Source: Cheilinus undulatus (lineage: Eukaryota; Chordata; Actinopteri; Labriformes; Labridae). From it: 64,000 bases of DNA. The notes under the pieces were generated by a model, which saw only the letters and a list, made by a program, of their open reading frames with translations, had not been told where the DNA came from and did no database searches. A program made the translations under genes and the position numbers. The stretch spans positions 13,836,698 through 13,900,697 of the forward strand of contig NC_054869.1 in assembly GCF_018320785.1 (NCBI RefSeq), given 5' to 3'. Positions 54,090 to 64,000 of the stretch are shown in pieces (position 1 is the first letter of the stretch; each line of letters opens with the position of its first letter).

Positions 54090-54990
54090 ATGTTCCTCAA
54101 CGTAAAATTGCAAAGACTTTCAATATCCCACCATTGACAGTGCATAATATCAGCAAAAGATTCAGAGAGTCTGGAGAAATCTCTGTGTGCAAGGGACAAG
54201 GCCAAAGATCCATATTGCTGCGGGTGATCTTTGGGCCCTCAGGGGCCCCTGCTTTTCTAACACGCATGATTCATGAATCACTGCATGAAGAGCACACTGT
54301 CAACACAGCTGGCCATGCCATCCACAAATGCTAGTTAAAACTGGATCATGCAAAGAAGCCGCATGTGAACATGATCCTGATATGCTGCTGTTTTCTCTGG
54401 GCCAAATCTTATTTAAAATGGACTGAGGCAAAATGGAAAACTGTTCTGTGGTCAGATCAATCAAAATTTGAAATTCTTTTTGGAAACCACATACACAGTT
54501 GTCCTGCTGACTAAAGAGGAGCTTGTTATCAGAGCACAGTTCAAAAGCCTGCACCTCTGATGGTATGGGGTTGCATTAGTGCCTATAGTGTGGGCGGCTT
54601 CCACATCTGGAAAGACACTATCAATGCCGAAAAGCCTATTGAGGTCTAAGAACTACATCCCATCCAGACAACATCTCTTTCAGGGAAGGCCTTGCATAGT
54701 TCAGCTACGCAGTACTCAACCACATACCACATCCATCACAACAGCATTGCTTTGCAGTAGGAGAGTCTGGGTACTGGTGGTCCAGACCTTTCACCAATAG
54801 AAAACATTTGGTGCATCATAAATCCAAAAATCCGGCAAAGCAGACCCAGGGCCTTTGAGCAGCTTGAATCCTACAGCAACCAAGAATGGGACAACATTCC
54901 CCTCCCAAAACTCCAGCAACTGGTCTCCTCACTTCCTAGACGCAATGGTAAAACAATGGTAAACATGGCCCTTTCTCTACTTTTTTGAGA
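54090..54990 (+). pseudogene. Degraded Tc1 transposase
   Basis: Pieces in several frames include TVHNISKRFRESGEISVCKG (about 54137-54196), then [20 protein letters not shown] (about 54418-54477), then LMVWGCIS, then an interrupted SPIENIW-like stretch at about 54790-54815 and WDNIPLPKLQQLVSSLPRR (about 54886-54942). Stops and frameshifts separate them, and the N-terminal start was lost to the insertion upstream. Confidence 0.8.
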
Positions 54991-57794
54991 TGTGTTGCTG
55001 CCATCAAGTTTAAAATGAGCATATGTTTTTACTGAAAAACAGTGTCAACATCTAGTTTGTTGTTCTATTGTTTATGGGATATGAGTTTACGGGATTTGCA
55101 AACCATTGCATTCTGATTTTATTTACATTTTACTAAGTGCTCCATCTTTTTTGGAATTGGGACTGTAGATCATTCCCTGAGACAGTGATGTCTGCGCTTT
55201 GGATGCTGCAGCACAGCCTGGCTAACCACTATACTGAGTTAACACTACAGTTTATAGTCTACTTGCACTATTGAGTCATTCCCCTCACAGAGGACTAGAT
55301 GGTACTTATTATCAACTGGGAGTCCATGTCTGGTGTCTGTCTGGGTGTTCTGCATGTGTCAGTAAGATTGTGAAGCCCCTGTAGGAGTAAATCAACTCAT
55401 GACGCAAACATTTGACCTCCCTGCTCCAAGGCTTTCCTCAGTGTTCTCCACCTAGAAAGGTCATTTCTTGTGTCCTACTCGTTTAGACTAATAACAGGTT
55501 GCTATTCTTCTCTCAACTCACTGTTTGAACTGCCAAATGCCTCGTTTCTCACCCTGAGGTGTGGGATATTGTTAGTTTTTGCCTCAGGCTTGAAGGAATT
55601 CATTGCAAATCGCTGCCCTGATGACCTCAGTGAGCCTGGCTGACTTATTCCTAATCGTCCAGCAGGGCGTGTGCTACAGCTGCTGACCTCTGGTCTTCAG
55701 GGGCTCAAAGAAGTGCTTAAAAGATTTAGGACTTTTCATCATCTTTTAAATTGTTTTTTTGATACATTTTCAATGTTCAGGAAGGGAAGGTGTGTATGAT
55801 ATATTTGTTCCTTGAAAGAAAGCACCTGTAAATAGTTATTAATCATACTTATCCACCTTGTCACTCCACAGAAGCCATTATGGACCATTATGGGACCTGT
55901 TGATGTTTGCCCACATGAGGCACAGCAACAGTTAATGGTCTAGGTCCCTGAGGAATGCATGCACCGTCACGCTTTCCCTCTTTGCATTGGACACCTGGCC
56001 CTCTTTCAGTGCCACCGTGCCATTTACATCTCAAAGGGGGTCGACCAAGAAGGCTCTCTCTGTGCTCTCTTCCTTACTCCAGAAATGATCTGATTTATCT
56101 CTTCATCAACGGAAATATCTGCCTTTAGAGGGCCATCCCGCCTCTCTCATCCCCAGCTAATAGAGCTCGGGGAGGGAGCAGTAAAAAGAGAGACTTGTGA
56201 TCCTCCGTGTGATCCCAGACCCAACGGACCCTTGTCACAGTGCTTGATTCATGTGATGCGGGTGACTTTCTCTCTGCTCCCAGGCTCGGTGTGTTAAGAC
56301 ATGGGGGGTTTGAAGAGGTGGGGGGATGGCATAACGCAAAGCAAAGGCGCCTGTGTTCCAGAGGTATCCGATTCCCACGTTTGATGGAGCATGACAGGTT
56401 TGCTCAGGTCAAATTAAAAGGCCGCAGTAACAAATATGAGGGCAGACATTGTGATCATCCATGCAGGTGAACTCTCAGTGGGGATAAAAGTTATTTATTG
56501 CGCTGAGGGCGAGCATTAGTTAGAGGGGGATTCCTGTGCTGGCCGGAGTGGATAATTGAATCATCCTTGTGTTGTTTTTGCAGCAAGGACCTTTTAAGTC
56601 CCTCTGCCAGAGAAAAATCCCTCATCTATATCATCTCCTTATTATGGAAGTCTGTAGTTTATTCTCTTTGCATCAAACCTTTCACCTAATTCCAACAATC
56701 CTTCATTTCTGCCTCATAAATACCTAATGAATACTTATTGTTGCTATTCCTGCAGGTGAATGAAAGCATTACATTCCTCTTTCCAGACATAGCTATATAA
56801 ATATTCCCCATCCTCTGCCTCCTCTCAGCTATGTCTGCCCACCCTATACAAAGACTTGTGTTGAATAATGTTATAAATGCCCACCAGTGTTTTCATCTGG
56901 AACAGTGCCTGCAGGCTAAACTACTCCAACATGTGATATACACGGCTCTGTGTACCTTGGAAATGTAGTTTTGGCACCTCTGCTGTTTCCACTGTATAAT
57001 TTTTCTTCCATTTATGGTCTACAAATGCTTATATAAACGGTTAATACTCAGCTGGTAAATTCAACATAGAAAAACAGCCCAAAATTCTCATGGGTACATT
57101 TAGAAAGGTACTTTAAATGTCAACACTGTTCTAACTTCAGCTGCTCCCAGTAGAAACACCGCCCAACATTAGGGACTGTAGGAGAGGTATTTGGGGGAAG
57201 GGTTTTGTACCTCAGGACCTTCAGAGAGGAAAAAATGCATCACCCCCTTTTTAAAGCGATCTTCATTTTATATTGAATACATTCTTGTTACTGCTCATAT
57301 AGTGATTACAGGGAGGAATGAGATGTTGCTTAAATGACAGCAGAAAAATAACAAATACTTCCTTTGGTATGCCCTCTTTTTGAACCAAGAGCTACCCATG
57401 AACCAATATTCCTATCGCTGGGCAACAACACAAAATCTTCGGAGCTTCAGCTACTTCAGTCTCAGATCAGTCAGCTCTAGCATGAAGTACTCAGTGCCAG
57501 CTGCCATGGTTTCCTGTGTTGATAAGAGCAATCTATCTGTGTATTTTGCCTAAGTGATGTCCTTACTGGGTGAAAACTGTCCATCTGAATGAATGGCGGT
57601 AAATGGGAACAACAAGGTCTTCAGTAGTTTAGAAGCTTAAAATATGAGAATGGTACAGCTTAATGGTTATTAGGAGCCTGAATTCAGTGGCCAGTGAGTT
57701 AAACATGATAGCTCTTCTGAACAGGGATCAGCCTCATAGGTTATAGGTGTATGAGTATCTGGGTCGACTGACACCACATACCTTTTGTGTGTGT

Positions 57795-58380
57795 TTCAAC
57801 CATGTGCTAGCCTTGCAAGGCAGATGGATACGCCCATTTCCTTGTTTTTCACTGGCGAATCCATCTTGTTAAGCTCCCATCTGAACCGTTTGGGCCCGGT
57901 TAGAAAGTGACAGGACCAGATCAGGACCGGATCAGCATCAAGGGGCAGTACTTTCAGGCACTGCAGAGTTCTGACGTAAACAAGCAGCAGCAAGAGGCTG
58001 GTGCAATTATGGACTAGCTACTAGCGACTAAGAGACTAGCGTGGATGCTGCTAAAGTGTAAGTTTTATCAGATCTTGACGATATATCTTCATTAAAAGAA
58101 GAACAGAGAACAGCAGTGAGTTGTTTTCTTTTCAAAAACGACAAAAGTAGAGTACTAACCATACATGTCTATAGTCGCCATGTTTTGTGTTATTCCTCGG
58201 TAGCTCAATAGCTGCTACGTCACGTGTTTTGTTGCTCTTATTGGCCCGTAGAGATGTGACAGAAGGTTCATCCAATCACACTCCGAGTTTTTTTCAAAGC
58301 CTCTGCCTTTTCTCAGATGTTTCCTATTGAAGCTTTCCCAGATGGATATGTGAAACATATCCATCTGGTGTGTCAGGTTA
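57795..58380. mobile_element. MITE-like element ending in a perfect hairpin
   Basis: The left part (CCTTGCAAGGCAGATGGATA then CATCTTGTTAAGCTCCCATC) matches a sequence I recall from many fish genomes. The motif GCAGATGGATAC at the left faces ATATCCATCTGG at the right. The right end holds a 14-bp perfect stem with a 3-base loop at 58338-58368. No transposase is encoded and no target duplication was confirmed; the class is unknown. Confidence 0.45.
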
Positions 58381-60109
58381 ACCATGCGCAATGAGTTGGA
58401 ACATTTAAAACATCGTTAATACGTTACTGAAAGTGTGAAGAATCTGTTAACAGGTGGGCAGAGTACTTCTCTGGTTGCCACAGCACAATCGCTGGCATAA
58501 AGTCACGAGGAACACAGCAGTGATCCCATTTTTACCACTCTACTCATCTCTAGTTTTATCCAAAAGCCCCAAAGCTCTTTACGTATCATGAATTATGGTT
58601 TTCAAATAGTTTGAAGCACAAAACACAACACTATAGTGTTTAATCCTATTGCTACAGCTGTTTTCTAATCTACTACCATTCAGTCTTGGGACTTGTTTTC
58701 ACCTAGAGATGTGGTCCAACCAGATGAGCCAGATAGACTGTTTCATATATCGGTATGGGTTTATGTCATATGTCAATGTTTGTGTGAGAGGTGCTTTATA
58801 GGTAAAATTGCATCGCTATAATGGAAATGTAGCCCTTAGAAAGACTCGGATCCAATCATCTGCGTTTGGTAAAACACACTTTCATCCTCTGTATGGTACC
58901 TTTTTTGGCTGTCAGCCTTTTTAAATATCTTACAAGTAAGGTTATGAAAATGTATCCTACTTTGATGTTTTCAGTACCACATGATTTGAAAAAATAATCT
59001 CATTTTCATAATCTATAGTATCTGAAGGTACTGCAGTTAGAAAAAATAATTTAGCCAAAGGATGCTACATATTTAAAAGGGAGAGCTTTGCACAAAACTT
59101 GTTTTGGTACTGAAACATTACCAACTTATTTGTAAAATTTTAACAGGTTTGAGGAGTTTGTCTGCAGTTTATGGAAGATTAAATCAAAAACCGTGACAAT
59201 ATTTGGTTTGTAAGACTTCTTTTTCTGTTGCTGCATTATCAAAAAGACATCAGTATTGATTTTTACCAGAATCACATCAAAGTTTAAAATCTGGTGTCCC
59301 TACAACCTTAATGCAGAATAAATGACAGATGAAAGTACACATTAGTGGCATTTATAAAAAAGAACTAATGTTGTGTATAATTTTCACAGACGCCCTGGGC
59401 AGATGTTTTTATAGAAAGTTAAGCCTCACAGCTATTTAGCCATTTAGGCGGTTCTAATTACTCAAAGTAGCATGGCTGTGTCTGTCAGTGAGGTTCAAAC
59501 ATGCGGGTGAAAAGGTAAGTGAGGCGTAGTAATTGTGTCTGTTAATCACCTGCCCGCTGCTACGCCTACAGGATATTTTAGCTCAAAACGACGGGTGTGT
59601 GGGGGTTACGTGGGGGTAAGTGCTGCACACCTGCACGGCCGTCATACTCCTCGAGGACTTTTAGGCATTTCATTTAATCTCCATCAGTTGTCCCCCCTAC
59701 CTCCGCCCCTCTGACCTCTTAGCCCCTCTACATCCCCTGGCTCTGTAGAGCCAGAGGCATGCACAATTACGGCTGTGAAGCCCTGTCAGGTAAATGAAGC
59801 ATAAAGAGCCGCTACATTTTTCCTGACACTCATGGAGTCTGTTGACGTGACTCTGTCTCCATTCTCTGCTGGTGGCAATTAAACTTGTCAAAATCGTTTT
59901 TTCTTTTCCTTGTGTTCTGACTGAACTGTTTTTTTTTTTTGTTTTTATCATCTCAAATCCCCTGCATATATGGACATTTGACCATATTCAAAACAGTTCT
60001 TTTCTACTCTGGCCTCTTATGCCAGTCACTGACGGAAAATATGCACTAAAATCAGGAGGCCAAATTTCAAGGTAAAAGTGCAGCCTATGCTACAACTGTT
60101 TAAATGAAT

Positions 60110-61145
60110 GTTCTCTCTTATACTCTATCCCATAATGAGAAAGTGAAAACAGAATTTTTTGTTAATTTGTTAAAAGAAAAATCTGAAATATCACTCTTAC
60201 ATAAGTATTCTAACCCTTTACTTGATTCTTAGTTGAAGCACTTTTGGCAGCAATTACAGCCAAAAGTGATTCAACTAGTCTTAGTCGAATGCAGTCTATA
60301 ATGCAAAGCTTTGCACACCTGGATTGGGGGATTTTCTGCCATTCTTCTTTAATATTCCTCTCAAGCTCAGTCAGGTGGGACATGGCTGTCGGTTGACAGT
60401 CATGTTCAGGTCTTTGCAGAGATGTTCGATAGGGTTAAAGTCAGGGCCCTGGCTGGGCCACTCCAGGATATTTACAGAGTTGTCCCTAGGCCACTCCTCT
60501 GTTATCTTGGCTGTGTGCTTGGGGTCATTGTCATGTTGGAAGGTGTACCTTCAGCCCAGTCTGTGGGCGTAAGTGCTGTGGAACAGGTTTTCACTGAGGA
60601 TATCTCTGTACATTCAGCTTTCCCTCAACCCTGACCAGGCTCTCAGTCCCTGCTGCTGACAAACACCCCCACAGCATGATGCTGCCACCACCATGCCTCA
60701 CCGTAGATGATGGAGACTAGCTGATGATCTGATGGGCAGATGATGAGCGGCTCCTGGTTTTCCCCAGACTTTAGACTTTATATATAGAATTGAGGCCAAA
60801 CAGTTCAATCTTGGTTTTATCAGTGCAGAGAATCTTGTCTCTCATAATCTGAGAGTCAATCAGTTATGCAAACTCCAAGCAAGCTTTCATGTGTTTTGCA
60901 CAGAGGAGAGGCTTCCATCTAACCACTCTGTTGAAAAGTCCAGATCGGTGGAGGGCTGCAGTGAGGGCTTCTCCACTAATTGCTGGTAGCTGGACGACCA
61001 GCTCTTAGAAGAGTCCTTTTTGTGCCAAATATTTACATTTGATAATTATGGAGGCCACTGTGCACTTTGGGACCTTCAGTACAGCGGAACATTTTTTTGT
61101 AGCCTTCCCCAGATCTGTGCCTTGCAACAATCCTGAGTAGTGTCC
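60110..61145 (-). mobile_element. Tc1-family transposon relic, antisense
   Basis: The plus strand carries the reverse complement of a very common fish Tc1-type element: CCATAATGAGAAAGTGAAAA, TTGGCAGCAATTACAGCC, GAGATGTTCGATAGGGTT, GGCTGGGCCACTCCAGGA, GGGGTCATTGTCATGTTGGA, CACAGCATGATGCTGCCACC and CCTTCCCCAGATCTGTGCC, in order. The transposase therefore read leftwards. Both terminal repeats are missing or decayed and the frame is broken. Confidence 0.82.
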
Positions 61146-64000
61146 AAAAGTGTTTGTTTTTAAACTGCTTAGATGAGCTCTCCATCACTCCACAATCTCA
61201 GTCTACTACTGAGTTCTCCCAAGGGGATAATAAGTATTAAATAAGTGTTTGATTTCAGATAGCTAAGGTTGGCATTAAGCCATGCATGCTTGCATTTATG
61301 ACACAAGAGTAAAAATAAAGAATCACTAGCCAGCACTGTTAGCTGTAAATTCACTCTTTAGTACCTTGCTTATTGGCAGTTTTCCTTTTAAGACTGCCTA
61401 TATGGTCATTCAGCTACAGTGAAATGAGGGTCTTGCAGTACCTAACAACTTTGATAGCTTAGAGTTGACATAAAACTTTAAGCAGCTTCCTATAGTACAG
61501 TTACATTCACTAAAAATTGGTTGATTGCTAACATTATTGACTGTATGACTTGTCTGTGGGTTGCAGTTATGTGGTTTAACTTCCAAATATGACACATCTC
61601 TCACAGTCATCCTGTCTTAAAAGTTCCTGATTAATTTAAAAGTGGCTTTAAATAATTTCCTTGCATTTAAACACCACTAAAACATGGAACAGACTGGAAA
61701 ATATAGTAACATTATTTGAGCTTTCCTGACGTCAGAGGAAAGTGGCCACAGAAATAAGATGTTGAATGAACTAACCTGAGGTTAGCGGGCCCCTGTTCAC
61801 AGCTGGTTCCTCATTATCCCCTCTCACCTCCTCTGGCTCCTATGCTCTCCATTTTGGGTGGCTCTGATAATCACTAATTAACGGAGCCAGGTAGAGACTG
61901 AGCCGTTGAATAGCTCTCTCTGGGTGTTTGTTTACTTGTGTGCACTCCTGCCGAGGCTCCTGGCCAGTGGGTGATGAGTTACAGACACAGATGGTGGGCA
62001 TCAGCAGACCGGCTGGGGGCAGATTAGCAGCCTCCCATGTCTGAGCAGCCCAGTCCCAGCCTGCTCCCACTCCCACCGAGCCCCAGAGGAGTGCCTGTCT
62101 GTAACTCTACTCGCTTTGGAAAGCCTCATGTGTTGATGGAGGCCGACCATGGGCTTATCTCGTCTCATTCCACCATCAGCGGGCCTAGCAGGCTAGCGGC
62201 TCCCAGAGAGAGGGGGCAGGGGGGGATCTGGTGAGGATTTCTGTGTGAAAACAGGATTGTTTTTAAAAGGTAATGCTGTTGCTTTTGTGACACAGATTTT
62301 GTAATTAGGAGTTACTTCACCCCGCTAAACAAAACCTTATCTAAATGTATTCATTTGCACTTTCAAAGGTGTTAATCCTTCTTTTTCTTAATTACCTACT
62401 AAGCCTTTGTGACCTTTTATGAGTTATAATCAAAGCACCAGGCTGTAACCCTCTGTGTGCTTACATGTGGGATGCCAGCTGCCACATGTGCCACCTCCAT
62501 AGGGATGTGTTGGTAATCCCCACCTCCGCTGCATGAAAAATGCCTACAGTGCAGATTTTACCATCATGCCATGTGCATGTTACACTGGACAGGAACCACA
62601 GTTCAAACAGTCCAGGTCAAATGTCAGCCAGATGCAATGTTGAGGGCGCAGGAGGGGGGGGAAGCCTTGCAGCCTGTAGGTTAGCGCTCAGGGGTCTGTT
62701 TATTTTATAAACAGTGGGAGCAGATTAGTATTGGAGCCAGCCTCGCTCCGCCATATGGGGAGGATGTCCTCTGTGTTAGGAGCCTCTCAACAGACTATTG
62801 TGTTCATACTTGGAGACACACGGTCGTTGGCATCATATCTGTTGATCACTAATAATGGCATGATGTTGTTGCCAATACACACGCGTGAAGTTCTGTGAAC
62901 CCAAGGATGCAAAGTCTGCACTGCTTCCAGTCAGGGCATAATGGGGGACCGATGACTGTGTTAGTAGCAGAATACAAGTTTGAGTCATTAGTGGTGCTGG
63001 CACACGCCGGCCTTCATCAACACTTTGGCTGTGAGGCAAAAACAGGAAATGGATGGACCCCCCTCCCAACTTCAGCGCCAGTCTAATGAATCCTGCTTGA
63101 AGATGTTGTTTTTGTGTGGCTCATCTCCTGAAGACTCACAGCCCCTTCCTGTCATTGTTTGGGGTTTTTGTGAGATGCAGTAGCGGTAAAGTCTCTTTGA
63201 TGACTCTGACTGTCATCGCTCTGCTGGACTGACGGACCTCTCTCGACACTCAAGGATTCACGCGAACACCCGGCTGTTTTATGGCGTAAACGCTCTTCCA
63301 AAGCACCCTGCCGTACTTTGAATGTGCATATTTAACAGCTGCAGCCCAAAAATTCTTGACACATTTGATTAATGCATGGAGCAGCCTGCAGAGGACTTTC
63401 AGTTAAAATACAAATAAAAGCAACACATGGTAATGCTAAATTCAACACGCCATTAACAGGGTTTATCAACCTTCAAGCTGAGAAATATTTTCTTGGCTGG
63501 CTGCTGACAAATGCTCCCGACAGAGCTGCTGTCAGTCAGATTAACTATTTAACTGTGCCAAGACTCTGCAGTGCTGCTGACAGGCCTGCTGCAGGGAACC
63601 ATAAGTGTGCATGTGTACAAAATCCTCTTTAATAGCAGTCATATATTCAGAATATATATTCCTATAAACTCATATAACTGGATGTCATTTATTGCTATCA
63701 TAAATGTGAAGATTATTGGGGAACGATTCAAACAGCTCACTTGGCAGTGTTGATGTTAACCAGAAAAGTAGCATCCATTTAGTTTCACAGTACGATTTAA
63801 ACCATCCACTTTTAACTAACCTCAAGGGAAAACATGCCAGTTCATTAAGTGTTGTTACAAGTGTTTTTTGTGACGTTAACTTTTTGATCCAGGCCAGGGA
63901 CCAAAATTAATTTCTTTTGTTGAAAAACAGCATAATTCTAGCTTTTATCAATTCAGATGGAAAATTCAACCATAGATATTGACAATAAAACTTTATTTAA

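Larger units (their letters stand above)
52735..55165 (+). mobile_element. Tc1-family transposon interrupted by hAT-like DNA
   Basis: The left end is a near-inverted match of the right end: CAACCCCAATTCCAAAAAA versus the complement CAGTCCCAATTCCAAAAAA. Both are next to TA (52733-52734, 55166-55167). Long terminal repeats share GCAATG/TTTGCAAATC and ATATTTT motifs and ACATCTCAAAAAAGTAG. The transposase region begins around 54090. Between 53097 and about 54060 lies unrelated DNA that starts like a hAT element, so the copy is nested and dead. Confidence 0.82.
55168..64000. other. Gene-free intergenic region
   Basis: No exon chain, RNA gene or known protein segment is recognisable over about 8.8 kb. 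Besides a MITE-like piece (57795-58380) and a Tc1 relic (60110-61145), the sequence looks mostly unique. Several stretches (55850-56600, 59400-59900, 61780-62240, 62640-63320) are less AT-rich and repeat-poor. Open frames such as 56240-56470 and 62037-62234 match nothing I know. Confidence 0.55.

Noticed and set aside
56240..56470. 76-aa open frame in the intergenic tail
   Set aside because: There is no similarity I recognise, no splice partners, and its length is expected by chance.

Overview
The window is nuclear DNA of a vertebrate, almost certainly a teleost fish. The genes are split by GT-AG introns, the encoded proteins resemble human orthologues along nearly their whole length, and the spacers are full of Tc1/mariner and hAT DNA-transposon relics and simple repeats typical of fish. 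I cannot name the species. There are no bacterial, viral or CRISPR features.

Four protein-coding genes are supported. From left to right: SLC7A4 (+, 1076-11414, 4 coding exons, 671 aa), an SLC7-family transporter; CCDC157 (-, 18251-21867, 10 coding exons, 714 aa), a coiled-coil protein; SF3A1 (+, 22179-27278, 15 coding exons, 785 aa), a U2 snRNP splicing factor; and TBC1D10A/EPI64 (+, 30084-46725, 9 coding exons, 503 aa), a Rab GTPase-activating protein. I joined the exons by hand. In each gene the exon lengths keep one open frame from ATG to stop. The start and stop codons, splice dinucleotides and reading phases are read directly; the gene names rest on remembered similarity to the human proteins.

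CCDC157 and SF3A1 are head to head, with 311 bp between their start codons and an ETS-type CCGGAAGT site in the gap, so they probably share a bidirectional promoter. TBC1D10A lies downstream of SF3A1 on the same strand. This order and these orientations match the human 22q12.2 block. SLC7A4, which lies elsewhere on human chromosome 22, sits on the other side of CCDC157.

The rest is introns, UTRs and spacer. Readable mobile DNA includes a Tc1-type element with IR/DR termini inserted in a CTATA-type satellite (SLC7A4 intron 2); two same-orientation copies of one Tc1 family, one upstream of TBC1D10A and one in its intron 8; two short hAT elements with 8-bp target duplications (16085-16983, 41217-41772); a pair of related MITE-like copies; a Tc1 element interrupted by hAT-like DNA (52735-55165); and an antisense Tc1 relic (60110-61145). 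From about 49300 to the end no gene is recognisable. I found no convincing new biological system. The most interesting points are the compact divergent gene pair, the cleanly bounded transposons, transposon-derived poly(A) signals and a small upstream ORF before TBC1D10A.
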